A stretch of DNA of 64,000 bases from contig CP025322.1 of NCBI GenBank assembly GCA_004014935.1, forward strand, positions 620,001 through 684,000, in the 5' to 3' direction. The notes under the pieces were generated by a model, which was not told the DNA's origin, did no database searches, and was given only the letters and a program-made list of their open reading frames with translations. Position 1 is the stretch's first letter. Every line of letters starts with the position of its first letter. A program made the position numbers and the translations under genes. This document shows, in pieces, positions 1 through 10,411 of this stretch. The stretch is from Saccharomycopsis malanga. Its lineage: Eukaryota > Ascomycota > Saccharomycetes > Ascoideales > Saccharomycopsidaceae.

Positions 1-396
1 CGGGCCAACAGTTACTAAAATGGAGTAAGGAAAGCAATTGTAAACACAATAAACATGAAATAAAGGAATTCACTGTATATAGACGATCAAACCATATAGG
101 AATTTACCGCCAATGATCTAAGTTGTTTTGCAAGTTGACAACATTGAGCGCGTGACACGCTTTGGCTATAGCTAGAGCTTAAATTAGACATTTAATAGCA
201 ACAAATTTTTATAGCTGCTATGAATATGGGTGATAATTGAATATTTATTCACTTTTTGGAAAAGATCTTGAAAATCATTTTATGAAGATGAGCGGTTATT
301 TCTCATGAAAGCACTTTTAACTACAGCATTTCCAAACCATCTTGATATTACACTACAACGTAAATACATAGCCATACTAAACATTAAAGCTAACAA
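1..396. other. Intergenic, no gene seen
   Basis: AT-rich sequence downstream of the gene at 397-1620. I see no open frame, tRNA or repeat that can be supported. It probably holds the 3' untranslated region and poly(A) signals of that minus-strand gene. Confidence 0.6.
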
Positions 397-1620
397 CTAA
401 ATCTGAAATCCCTTCTTGGTGCCTTTCTTTAAAGGACTTATACCCCCGAGTTTGTCTATGAGCTTCAAACTACCAATAGGATTCTTTGTCGGAATATCTG
501 CAGACCCATCCTGCAAAAGGCCCGCTTTATGCCTTTTGGCTGCATCGTCTGCGTCATCGAGATCATAGTCCGGGCTCACAATGCTGCGCCCTCCTAACTT
601 TCTCTTGCGTCTGATGGTTGGTGATGCAGTAGTGGTTTCTCCGTCTGCTAGCGACAACCTTTTGACTCCTTTTGGAAACACATCTTGCGGTTCATCACGG
701 TCGTTATCGTCAAATATCGACAGCCTGATCTGGCCAGTGACACTGTTCCTAACGCTGCCTACTCCACTCAAACGCCTACTGGATCTTCGCCTGAGAATCG
801 CAGACAATTTGGGTGAACCGCGGCTGCATGCTTCAGCATCGCCTGCAGGATACAAATTGGTTCTTTTAGTAATCGTTTGTCTCAATGGCGACGCAACACC
901 TTTGTATGCTTGAGGAGTTTTGAGCCCTGGTGTCTGCTTATGCGTTACATGCGCGCCTTCAGGCGTGGACGTTGCCAACAACACTGCGCCACTACCACCT
1001 GCACGTTTCTTTGACGTTGCTGTATCCGCCATGTAACTTTTCCCCACTGGTGATGGGGATCTAGACACTTTTGGATTCTGTGCACCAGAAAAAGGTGACG
1101 ATAGCCGCCGATATTTTTTCAAATATGGGGTGGTGGAAAAGTCAGAGATCAAATTGTTATGCTTTGGTTCAAGGTGCCTGGCTGCAGACTGCCGCGTTGG
1201 AATATAAGATCTCTTTTTTGCATCCGGTGATTGTTGTAGCTTCGCAAGCAGCTGCATGTGCTTGTGCAGAAGCTTCTTCCGATAATCATCATTTTTATCT
1301 TTAAGAGTGCTGTTGGTGCGTTTTAGAGTATCCAATTTGGACTCAAACATTGCCTTTTGCGTCACAAATTGATGCTTCAAACGCTCATTCTCAGACTTTA
1401 GCGTATTCACTTGATACGCAAGATTGTCTATAGAATTTATGTCAGGCAGCTGCACTGCAATGCTGTCGTTGTATTGTTCCTCTTTGTTTTGAAGAAGATG
1501 TTTCAATAAAAGTAATATCTGCATGGAATAATACCGATTTTGCTCTTGAGATTCAATTTCTTTGAGCTCAGTCTCATAAGCTGCATGCTCAACGAGCATT
1601 TCAAGCACTTTGCCATCCAT
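397..1620 (-). CDS. Coiled-coil, disordered nuclear protein; possible monopolin subunit Lrs4
   Basis: 407 aa, ATG at 1620-1618. Residues about 65-125 look like a coiled coil (heptads around LKSENERLKHQF). The rest is disordered, basic and rich in Ser-Pro and Arg-Arg-x-Ser sites, as in CDK or AGC-kinase substrates, and ends in a lysine-rich SPLKKGTKKGF tail. S. cerevisiae Lrs4, which with Csm1 forms monopolin and tethers rDNA and kinetochores, has the same layout: an N-terminal helix, a coiled coil with a similar QN-rich/KxLYQSK-like stretch, then a long disordered basic tail. The family assignment rests on this layout and weak similarity only. A shugoshin-like or other chromosome protein is the main alternative. 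That the ORF is a real gene is much surer than its name. Confidence 0.5.
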   Translation of the reverse strand: MDGKVLEMLVEHAAYETELKEIESQEQNRYYSMQILLLLKHLLQNKEEQYNDSIAVQLPDINSIDNLAYQVNTLKSENERLKHQFVTQKAMFESKLDTLKRTNSTLKDKNDDYRKKLLHKHMQLLAKLQQSPDAKKRSYIPTRQSAARHLEPKHNNLISDFSTTPYLKKYRRLSSPFSGAQNPKVSRSPSPVGKSYMADTATSKKRAGGSGAVLLATSTPEGAHVTHKQTPGLKTPQAYKGVASPLRQTITKRTNLYPAGDAEACSRGSPKLSAILRRRSSRRLSGVGSVRNSVTGQIRLSIFDDNDRDEPQDVFPKGVKRLSLADGETTTASPTIRRKRKLGGRSIVSPDYDLDDADDAAKRHKAGLLQDGSADIPTKNPIGSLKLIDKLGGISPLKKGTKKGFQI

Positions 1621-1724
1621 ATTACTATTTGCAAATAGTAACGCCTTTTACATCTCATCTTGGGTCCCGCGTTGTTTACATTAAAAAAAAATAATTATCT
1701 GGGCAGAGTGCGTTTAGCAAGTTA

Positions 1725-1747
1725 TGCACATGCACATGCACATGCAC
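1725..1747. repeat. (ATGCAC)n short tandem repeat
   Basis: About four head-to-tail ATGCAC units lie some 110 bp upstream of the ATG at 1620. Read on the gene strand this is a run of GTGCAT words. Similar RTGCAY words recur in several other promoters of the window, so this may be a clustered binding site as well as a microsatellite. Confidence 0.6.
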
Positions 1748-2100
1748 AAGTGTATGCATACGCTATGTAATTAGTCATGTATAAGTGGCAGCTTTTTTAA
1801 TTTCTCCTTGATTAACGTATAAAGCGAATAACAAAACGAAATACTACAATCTCTGAAAGCTGTAATTATAACTTGAGGTTTTTCAATATGTGCTTTCCAA
1901 TATTATATTCTATCAATTTAATATCCCGTCCTTAAGCGATTTAACAGCGTCCAACATGTAATCCAATACCAGGGCACATATACATGCAAACGAAAACTTT
2001 ATATGTGCGGAAGATACGTAGTGAACTGCATCCTACTGCGGCTCAGCAATGTATTCAACAACTTTACAGTGGCCCTCTATATATTGTAATTTCATTTATA

Positions 2101-2132
2101 TTCCTTTTCAAACATGAATATTTGAAAAGGAA
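2101..2132. repeat. 12-bp perfect inverted repeat, 8-nt loop
   Basis: The arm TTCCTTTTCAAA at 2101-2112 is mirrored by TTTGAAAAGGAA at 2121-2132 around an 8-nt spacer. It could form a hairpin in RNA or a small cruciform. No gene end lies beside it, so its role is unknown. Confidence 0.7.
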
Positions 2133-3032
2133 ATATTGAAAAGATTTTGGTGAAACCTATTAGAAACGTTATAGAGAGCTTAGATGCAGCGACAGGCGCC
2201 GGCATATGCACTGCAGTTTTATGTACTGTTTCCCACCCCCCGAAGGCAGCGCAGAACAAGAGATATTATCCATATATTCTGCAAATTTCAAATGTATGTG
2301 CACATTGTTGAATATGGTAAAGCATAAGTACGGTCTATTAAGGTTTACGAGGCGCTTCACATATACATGCTGCACGCATGCGCAAAAAATGCCTGAAGTA
2401 ACTGCATTTGCAATGATTCGTCCTTAAAAATAAGCAAAAAAAGAAACTCTCCGACTTTAAATACCGCTCATCTTACGGCGGCCTATCGAAAAATGGTGTT
2501 TAACGGTCTAAAAAGTTGTCTCTTGGCAACTGTATAACATTGGTAAATATTTTTTTATTGATAAATGAAGCACCATGTATGTACCTCGTATTTTTTGTTG
2601 AGTTTTTCGCACTGCATAAAACAGAGGTTCGATGAAGAAAAACGACATTGCAAAAATAATGTCACGAAAAACCAGTACATGCGTCTGCATGCAGCTTCTC
2701 CGGCAACGGACATGGATGGCGATTTTCAAGATAACGACCCCACAAAGTTTATAGTGCAAGTCACAATTTTTATCAACAAAGTACCATTTTGGTAGTATTT
2801 CTAACTTTACCAGTTAAAAGTTGGTGAGGTCAAGGTGTCAAGTGACCTTGAAAAAAAACAGCATTTTCTACATTTTGTTGAATAATTAATTTGCAAAGGA
2901 AGCAAGTACTTGTAGAGTTAGTTAGTTGATTAGTTTAGCATTTCATTTTTGAAAACTATTGATTATTCTGTTTGTATTGTGTTTAATTTGTGTAGATGAA
3001 TGGTGTAATATTTCTAGTTGCTGAATAACGCA

Positions 3033-3237
3033 TTTTGGTTAGTGCTCTCAGAGTAGACAAAAAAGACCAATCCTAGTGCTTATTTCCAACCAATTGGGCG
3101 AGAATATAATGATCAATTGAACGAGAATATAATGATCAATAGGACATTATTGGGCTTTACCAAGTCCCCTTAGACATGGCGCGTATATACGAAACTGATA
3201 TTTACTGGGCTCGAAATATATGATATTATTATTAAAC
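3033..3237 (+). mobile_element. tRNA-derived SINE, internally deleted relic
   Basis: A short head remnant (GTTAGTGCTCTCAGAG and following A-rich stretch) is joined to the later body and the 3' domain (TGGGCTTTACCAAGTC, then GCGCGTATATACGAAACTG) and ends in ATTATTATTA. The segment from the B box to the middle of the body is missing. A roughly 22-bp stretch, GAGAATATAATGATCAAT and flanks, is duplicated in tandem. No target-site duplication is visible, so this is an older copy. Confidence 0.8.
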
Positions 3238-3520
3238 AATAAGGGAAAGAGTGGAAGGAATAGAGCTGTATAACTATAATAATCAAAGATAATGGCACCC
3301 AATTCAATCAAAGAGGAAAAGAAGAATAAAGGTGTTTTGTTAAAGACGTTTTTTAAGCATTGCCCAACTGATTTTCCACTGGATTTGAATTATTTTTAAA
3401 TAATTCAAGTACGTTAAAGATAAACGTATATGAATAGTTAGCTAATTAAAAATATTCGTATAGCCCTGATTTTTGTATTAATAGTTATAAAGCGTGACGG
3501 TTTTTTTCTCATATCTACTT

Positions 3521-3609
3521 ATAATAATATCTTATATTTCGACTTATCAGTTTCGTATATATGTCTAAAGGTACTTGGTAAGACCCAATCATGTCCTTTC
3601 GATCATAGC
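3521..3609 (-). mobile_element. tRNA-derived SINE, 5'-truncated 3' end
   Basis: In minus orientation only the 3' domain remains: the tail (ATAATAATAT on the plus strand), then the AGTTTCGTATATA and GGTAAGACCCAATCATGTCC stretches shared with the other copies. 5' truncation is usual for elements copied by target-primed reverse transcription. Confidence 0.8.
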
Positions 3610-3884
3610 TGACTCATATCTACATTAAAAAAAAAAAACCAAATATTGTCCAAATATCGCAGTGTGCTTTCATGATTCTCATTATATTACATGACATATC
3701 TGTATAATTTTCAAAAAGAAGATACCTAATAATGGTAAATTGTAAATATTGTACAGTTTGAAAAAACAATAAACTAAAAAACCTGACGAGCTAGAAAGTA
3801 GGATGTGACAATGGTAAACCAGGAAATAAAGAACAAATAGAATGACGAAAAATAATAACGAAGGAATGAAACTGGACGAATTGT

Positions 3885-6143
3885 TTAATTATAAGAGTGT
3901 TGTTGCATCGTATTGCCTTGATAATGCAGATTTTGCTGTTCCTGTTCTTGCTGTTGGTATTGTTGTTGTTGTTGTTGTTGTTGATGGAATTGATTATGTT
4001 GCAAATACATTTGATGAAGCATTTGTTGATCTGGAGCAGCATAATGATGAAGATACGGCTGCTGCTGCTGTTGGTGTTGGTGTTGGTGTTGGTGTTGGTG
4101 TTGGTGTTGTTGTTGTAAATATTGAGGTGGCTCATACCAATTAGGCTGCAGTCCCTGTGGTATTTCCTGAGGTATTTGATGGTCTTGAGAAATGTTTTGA
4201 TTATAATAATGTTGAGGATTCATTAATACAGGCTGATTTTGATGTGTAATTGTTTGGCGATCAGGTTGGTTAGGATGAATAATTGTTTGACGATCAGGAA
4301 AGAATTGGTCTTCACCCAAAGTGTTAGCTAAAGAAGTTTCTGTATAATAAAGAGGATTGTTTTGATCTAAAAAAGCGGTATTTTCTTGTTCATTGTAATT
4401 AAAAGACAAAGGGACATCACCCATGTTGAAATTCAAATTGTCGTTTTGAGAAGCATTGTAATACGGTAAAGGAGCCTGATCAAAGTAGGTCAGAGAAGCA
4501 GATTGATGTACATCTACGCCAGGAGTTACTATTTTGGTATATTCTGGGTTGGCAGGCAATGTGTGCAGACTGATATCGATAAAGTCAGGTTTCTGGTTTT
4601 GCTGGGCGGTTTGTTGAAACTGAGGATTGTCGAAATTAAAGTTGAAAGGATAGTTTTTGTCAACGCCATCGAGGATATCTTTAAAGTAAAACAGCTCTAG
4701 ATAGTTTTCCGTGATGGTGTCGGTGTTATTGACCATATCCTTGAGATTAATATTGCTGCTGGAGCTTTTGAGCATCTGGTTATTAAAATTGTTATAGAAA
4801 GTGATGTTATCAAGTGGTTCAGAAAGCTGGGATCCGAGAAGTGGAGCTTCAGGAGGAATTACAGACGAGTTGTGGCCAGGATGGACGCTGGACTCGAGAA
4901 AAGCGGCAGCAGCCTGTGGATTCATGTCATTTGCAATGACCTTGGACAAGTTCTGGGGGTTTTTAAGCACTTTGATGGTATCACTAATGATTTCCTTTTT
5001 AATAGAAATTTTGGTGGCATTGTCTACGTTGGAATTGTTTAATAATTTGATTTTCTTCTTGTTCTCTGGAGCGGCAGCTGCCACCTTGAACGACTTGTCA
5101 ATAAGAAACTTGAATGTCTTGATATTCTTTGTTGATCTGGCGTTTTCAGAGGCAGCAGAGCCAGATGAGGAAGGCGTCGAAACAGGACTTAACCTGCCAC
5201 TACGTGATTTCTTGATATCAGCGGGCTTTTCAGAGGACGAAGAGCATAAAGGCTTACGTTTGAGAGGCAGGGATGCATTTTCAGCCAGAGACTCGTTTTC
5301 AAAGTTGATAAAATTGATTGATTTTAGAAACTTGTAGGTAGAAATGGTCTCAATGTCTTGGGAAAAACGAAGCTTTTCCACATTAACATTCTTCAAAATC
5401 TCAATGTTGAGATCTTTCTTGTAATATTCCTTGGAACCGTAAACCTTGATTTCGTTAGAATACACAGTCTGTATTTTGGATAACCTACTGGCACCAGGAC
5501 AATCGTTGGAAAACAACTCAAACTTGTAAAGATCAAACTTCAACTTGTAATAACCTTTCTTCATGATCCCCAAGTCGGCAAACTTGAATATAAACATGCC
5601 CTTCTCAACATCATCGAGATCAACATCGTTTTCAATGCTGTCGACACTGTCATCACACGCCCTGGTCTCAGCAGCAGCAACAGCAGCAACCGTGGCCTCG
5701 GCCAGTGCACTATCAAGCCCAGACAATTTGGAATGGCTTCTGAAAGTGAAATACGACTGGCTCACGACCTTGCTTCCAACCATAAGTTCGTTGTTGACAT
5801 CAAAAATAGGATCCAAAATCGCAGGCGAATCGCGTTTTTTCAGCACCGCCTGTCCATCAAGAACTATTATGGATGCCTTGACAAAAAACAGACTAAGAAT
5901 ATGGTCGGTGATGTCTTTTTTCGACTCGCCGTCAAAGATCTTGAGAGAAAGAATCGGAAAAGGCTGAATAAGCCTCTTGTGAAGCTTCTGCTGGACTTGT
6001 GCACCATCGCCAGGCTTGATATTGGTCCGTACAGACTCACGAGCATTGATCGGAAACTGGATGATCTTCAATTGGTAAAGCGGCCCTGTTAAGGGCTCCA
6101 CCTTGGAAGCACTGAGAGGAGTCAAAGATAACGACCGGCCCAT
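3885..6143 (-). CDS. Velvet-domain transcription regulator
   Basis: 752 aa. The open frame extends upstream to 6206 but lacks an ATG there, so the start is the ATG at 6143. Residues about 22-245 match the velvet DNA-binding fold: PLYQLKIIQFPINAR near the start, PFPILSLKIFD (61-71, family PPPIVQLRVFD), SLFFVKASI, MVGSKVVSQ (121-129), GMFIFKFADL then KKGYYKLKFDLYKFE (182-209, family GIFFIFPDLSVR..G.YRLKF), and VYSNEIKVYGSKEYY (228-241). A disordered insert rich in Ala and Asp (140-180) splits the domain. The C-terminal half is Asn/Gln-rich and ends in long HQ and Q runs, as in activation or condensate-forming domains. Velvet proteins couple development, light and secondary metabolism in filamentous fungi. 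They are regarded as absent from S. cerevisiae and C. albicans, so a copy here is unusual. The long upstream region suits a heavily regulated gene. Confidence 0.85.
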   Translation of the reverse strand: MGRSLSLTPLSASKVEPLTGPLYQLKIIQFPINARESVRTNIKPGDGAQVQQKLHKRLIQPFPILSLKIFDGESKKDITDHILSLFFVKASIIVLDGQAVLKKRDSPAILDPIFDVNNELMVGSKVVSQSYFTFRSHSKLSGLDSALAEATVAAVAAAETRACDDSVDSIENDVDLDDVEKGMFIFKFADLGIMKKGYYKLKFDLYKFELFSNDCPGASRLSKIQTVYSNEIKVYGSKEYYKKDLNIEILKNVNVEKLRFSQDIETISTYKFLKSINFINFENESLAENASLPLKRKPLCSSSSEKPADIKKSRSGRLSPVSTPSSSGSAASENARSTKNIKTFKFLIDKSFKVAAAAPENKKKIKLLNNSNVDNATKISIKKEIISDTIKVLKNPQNLSKVIANDMNPQAAAAFLESSVHPGHNSSVIPPEAPLLGSQLSEPLDNITFYNNFNNQMLKSSSSNINLKDMVNNTDTITENYLELFYFKDILDGVDKNYPFNFNFDNPQFQQTAQQNQKPDFIDISLHTLPANPEYTKIVTPGVDVHQSASLTYFDQAPLPYYNASQNDNLNFNMGDVPLSFNYNEQENTAFLDQNNPLYYTETSLANTLGEDQFFPDRQTIIHPNQPDRQTITHQNQPVLMNPQHYYNQNISQDHQIPQEIPQGLQPNWYEPPQYLQQQHQHQHQHQHQHQQQQQPYLHHYAAPDQQMLHQMYLQHNQFHQQQQQQQQYQQQEQEQQNLHYQGNTMQQHSYN

Positions 6144-6741
6144 CGGGAACCAAAATACAATATGACGAGTGATTCGTAGAAGAAGAAGAAATTTACTGGG
6201 ATCCAATCCGTATATATCAGAACGTGTACTAACCTGGAACTAAACTAGAGCGATTTAGCAAATCCTAGAAAGGAAAGCGAACAAAAAAAACAAATGTGGA
6301 AATTGGAAACTGGAAATTGGCAGCACAATTACTTGCCTACACAATAATATCTTTATTTAAAAAACAAAAAAAAAAATAACAACAACAACTACGAGAAGAA
6401 CTCTGGTTCTATCTCGTATAAACTGCTCAAGCTGGTAAAACACCATGCGAGATTCCAGAACCAAAAATCAGCCCAGTTATAGCTTGCTTGTTTCACGTTA
6501 CATTCACTAATAAACACCTGTTGATCCGTTACTAAATCTAATTACCTGCTACTACTCTACTTAGTATCTTAATTACAACCGCCTACTACTATGATTCTCT
6601 ACCAACTATAGCTTATATTTGCCACCCATCCATGCTTGCTCTGATTTGCTCATTTCATTCATCATTGCATGCTCTAGAAGGCCGACCATGCCTTGAAAAA
6701 CGCATTGGAAATGCAAACAATACCACCAAAATCTAGCCGGT

Positions 6742-6776
6742 GTGCACAATAGTGCAGGCCGGTGCATTCCCGTGCA
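6742..6776. promoter_or_regulatory. Four GTGCA words at exact 10-bp spacing
   Basis: GTGCA begins at 6742, 6752, 6762 and 6772, with unrelated 5-bp spacers between. A 10-bp step puts all four on one face of the helix. The array lies about 600 bp upstream of the velvet ATG at 6143. The spacing and repetition are seen directly. That it is an operator for a multimeric DNA-binding protein is inference. Confidence 0.5.
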
Positions 6777-7910
6777 TCGGCATATTTTAGTATTACCCGG
6801 ACACCCCCTAACTTTTATTCTACCCCACACTGAGATCTGTCATGCAGAGAGAGCAAGAGAGCATTTTTGTTAAATGGCCACTATTTGGCGCTCAGCCTGC
6901 TTTCTAAGAGGGGGAGGAGTCTCTTTTCGTTTTTCCAAGGTTTGTAAATCTTACAAAGGCCTAGCCCTTTTTCTCCTTACAGCACGATCATGCACATTGG
7001 TTGTTCCATGCAGCACGTCGGGCATTGTCTTGTTCACTATACTGCATGTGTATGCATGTTGCCATCGTAGCCATCATACTTGCAAGGCTCAACTTATTCA
7101 GAACTTACAAGATCATCTGCTCAGCCTGGTTTCATCGGCATTTGGTAATATTGGTAACCTTGTATAACAGGGCTCAATAAGGCTAAGCATAATATGAAAT
7201 GCTTGAGAATTGTGTTCATATAGCCGGTGTTGTCCTACAATGGTTATATTGAAAAATGCAATGCATAACCATTACCTAATTCAACATGCATCAGGTTGCG
7301 TCCCCATATAAATCTACAGCTCATTATCGATAATTGCTTATAGGCCTATATGCAAGGCTTGAATGCAATAATATTATAAGCTTTGTTATTGTATTGATAA
7401 ATTTTTGTTCAGGCACAATGTTCAATAAATAAAAAGACTATTTTAGATAATTTAGATTTCTTAGATTTTTAGATATTGCTCTTGACCTTGAATCAGCTTA
7501 TGGATGGCTTTTTAGGAGAACGTATGTTAGCAAATAAGAAATCTCACCAAATAGTTGTGAAAACACGGATGTTTGCAACTATTTGAAACGTCAGCTAAAC
7601 CAGTTCACAGTCAACTGGCTTCCAAATGAATGGTAAATACAAGTTATTTCTCAAAAAAATAAAAAAATATAAATTTCTAGTAGACATGTGTTTTTAACAT
7701 GTCGAAGAGGAGAAATCAATAAATCAATAAGAAAAAAGAGAAACCGAAAAAAAAGCAGAAAATAAAACAGAATACAAAAGACAAGAATTAATTTCTAATG
7801 TTTATCATTTCTTTCAACTTTCTATCTGTCTGAAAGTGTTTGATACGAATTGAATCAGTAGTTTATATGCAAATCGAGTAAATATCATTTCTATACGTAA
7901 CCAAAATATC

Positions 7911-7971
7911 CTGCCAGGTCTATTTTTCTCTACTCTGAGCACTAATCACTGAGCCATCTGGCCCAGTGGTC
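7911..7971 (-). mobile_element. SINE head fragment (tRNA-like half only)
   Basis: On the minus strand this reads from GACCACTGGGCC through the A box TGGCTCAGTGATTAG to GACCTGGCAG, then stops before the B box. The body and tail are absent. It lies about 100 bp beyond the stop codon of the WD40 gene. Confidence 0.75.
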
Positions 7972-8073
7972 AAAAATGCATTACAAAATATAAAAATACA
8001 AAACTAAACCCATTTAAAAGTATAATCTATTATTTTTTCATGCCAGCTTACAAAATATAACTAAAGAGTACGC

Positions 8074-9525
8074 TCAATATGTCTTTACGCCCTGAAATCC
8101 TTTCCCGCTGACCACGCCGAACCAGTCGCCTGCGGTATTCCATCCTGTGTAGTTGATTTCGAGGGGGTCACAGTAGCTGTAATGAGGATAAGTCAAAACA
8201 TTTCCCTTGACACGATAACCCAGTTGTTTATTCCAAGCTGCTGAGAGATCTGCCAAGCGTGCTTTAAACCCTGAGCTCATTGTTTCGCCGTTTCGTCCAG
8301 TGTTGTTGATATCGCCCAAATCCCATAGAAGAGCCTGGCAATCGTCACTGCCTGTGAGCAAAATCTGTTTTGTAGGGTGCCAGCTGATCAGATTTATATC
8401 TGCTTCATGCCCATCTAGAATAAATGTAGGGTTTCCAGGATAGCGCATGTCTAGGATAAGAACTAGTGAAGAATCTAGTCCGCTTGTTGCCACTACGTTT
8501 TGGTTGGTTTTGCAGGTGTCCAATCGAAGCAATGGAAAGGTTTCCTGCTTGGTATTGCTAGTGGTTGTGTTGTTATTCATTTCGTTGAACACAAGAGGCT
8601 CATAGATGATTGTAGAATGTTCCAACGATCTCAAGTCAAACAAACGCACTGAGCCGTCGGCCCCAACACTGAAGAAGGTATTTAAATCATTGTGGATGAA
8701 TTTCACATCATACACCTCCAGATCATGTGCAATAAGTTGTGTTTTGATGGTCTGTTTGCTTATATCCCACAATGTACATGTGGTGTCTACGCTGCTTGTG
8801 AGAATCAAATTAGGGTCTACACGGTTCCAATCAAATGATGTTAGAGGCGGTAAGGAGCTGTGCTCAAGTTTTGAGTTGATTAATTTGAGTTTCTCCTGAA
8901 CGGTTGTTTGAGACTGTCCCATAGAGCCAAAACTCGCTTGTCCAACATAGCCTCTATACCGCTCGTCTAGAGGCTCCTCGGAGACTTGCCAGAGTTGCAA
9001 ATACTGGCTTGATGACGCGAAACGCGCAGGCCCTTGACGTGTCATCTGAGGGTCCCACTGCACTTTGGTTGCTGGATACGCGACATCTGCCTGCCCGGAG
9101 CACCTGAAATTGAGGTCATTGCCGCCCTCAGATGTCTGCCCCAGAAGAACCTGCAATTTGTTCGTCATGTCTTCACGGTAAGTCAGAAGAACCACCATCT
9201 GGTTGCCGCCTGTCTGGCTCCAGTCAAAACCATACAAAGGATACGCAGATTCATAGTAAGCAGCCCGCACTGGCAAAACCCCACTCTTGGCTCCCGGCAT
9301 TGCCTGGCTGTTTTGCCGTAGAGCCTCCAGGGCCACATACAGACTCGGTGGCTGGTAGTCTTGTTGGACAGTCAAAGGCGTGTCTAGTGCTTGTTAGTTC
9401 TGCTCCCCCTGCCCAAATAACGCTCGCCAACAGTAATACATACAATACGTGGCATTGTTGCTCGCATGGTTAAAGTCCCATTGGCGCTCCATACTAAATT
9501 GTCCCTCCTGTTTTCCTAAACTCAT
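8074..9525 (-). CDS. WDR68/DCAF7-family WD40 protein (YPL247C-like), one intron
   Basis: Coding segments are 9525-9444 and 9383-8074, giving 463 aa. The 60-nt intron (9443-9384) begins GTATGT, has an AACTAAC branch site and ends TAG. Splicing joins an ATG exon (MSLGKQEG...) in frame to an open frame that has no ATG of its own. The match to the DCAF7 family is close: PPLTSFDWNRVDPNLILTSS, KTQLIAHDLEVYDVKF, SVGADGSVRLFDLRSLEHST and DDCQALLWDLG are near-signature strings, and the C-terminus has the expected tryptophan-glycine end. These proteins are WD40 scaffolds that bind DYRK-type kinases; plant and animal members act in pigment, clock and developmental control. The yeast orthologue YPL247C has little known function. 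About seven blades are expected. Confidence 0.92.
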
Positions 9526-10411
9526 CAAATCAGGATCGTCATCTCTATAGACCACTATATACTAATAAAGCACCAGGGCCGCTAACCACAGCAAGTATAT
9601 ATAGTTGATGAATATGGTATTTGTTAGAAAGTATATTTTCTTTAGGGAGCATATTTCAATTTGTATTTAAGTATTTCGGCATTGTTGCAATAAAATGAAA
9701 TGGAAATAATAGCTATTGGCACTTTTGGCTCATCAAAAAGCTAACCTACAATGAAAGTTGATTTTGTAAAGGGCTAGAAATATGCCAATTCCTTATTTTT
9801 ATAATTTATAGTCATTATAATATTATTCAATTTAACGAATTTAGATATATGCTTGGCTAGAAATATAACTTTTTTTGAAGTTATCCATAGTTTTGATTTC
9901 TAGCTTCGACCAAGTTAATGTAGTAAAGACCCCGCAAAATGGGATTTGGATTTTGACCCCTTAGAATAATATTGCTGTGAATACTGTTCATGGTCATTGG
10001 TCAACTCTTTTGTTAAAAGGTTTGTGCTTTATATTGCTATAATATTCATAAGTGCTCATAGTATAGACTATGGAAACATTCTAGACAGTATGATAACAAC
10101 TATTAACCCACCTGGTTCCGTCAAACTATGAATTTATTCTAGCCCGCTTAATAACAATTGAACTTTATAATTCCCTTGTCAATAAAGCTCATCTAGTGGG
10201 ATAATAAGTGCAATATACACAAACTTTTTTATTACTGAAACTTAAGTAATCGTTGTTTGCTCGATTCTCGAGATATAAAACGAGCCTCGCCCAATGAAAG
10301 AATTATCACTCCAAAAAATTCAAGTATAATATCAAAAAGACACAAGACAGATCTAAAAATCTATAAGACAAACTCACAATAAAACCTACAAAACTAGAAG
10401 ATACTATCAAC
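9526..10411. other. Intergenic, divergent promoters
   Basis: This separates the WD40 gene (minus) from the hydrolase (plus). It is AT-rich, with a repeated GGCTAGAAATAT word (near 9771 and 9853). A TATAAA at 10274-10279 lies about 135 bp upstream of the hydrolase ATG. I see no gene. Confidence 0.5.
10274..10279 (+). promoter_or_regulatory. TATA box of the hydrolase gene
   Basis: TATAAA sits about 133 bp upstream of the ATG at 10412, in a GAGATATAAAACGAG context. The gene also has an A-rich leader. The distance fits yeast promoters. Confidence 0.45.

Larger units (their letters stand above)
1621..3884. other. 2.3 kb intergenic region with SINE relics, a hairpin and a hexamer repeat
   Basis: This lies between the start of the minus-strand gene at 1620 and the 3' end of the velvet gene. 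It holds a short (ATGCAC)4 repeat near 1725-1747, a 12-bp perfect inverted repeat at 2101-2132, and two relics of the SINE family (3033-3237 plus, 3521-3609 minus). The open frames here are short, unconserved in appearance and mostly start at non-ATG codons. I see no further gene. Confidence 0.6.
6144..8073. other. 1.9 kb regulatory region upstream of the velvet gene
   Basis: The region lies between the velvet start and the 3' end of the WD40 gene. It holds a phased GTGCA array (6742-6776), several further TGCATG words (6666, 7042, 7053), and a 61-bp SINE head fragment (7911-7971). A 97-codon frame at 6874-7167 starts with ATG but has no recognisable features, so I do not call it a gene. Confidence 0.5.

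Noticed and set aside
6874-7167. 97-codon frame in the velvet upstream region
   Set aside because: Starts with ATG, but is Cys/Ser/His-rich without domain, repeat or signal features, and overlaps a likely regulatory region.
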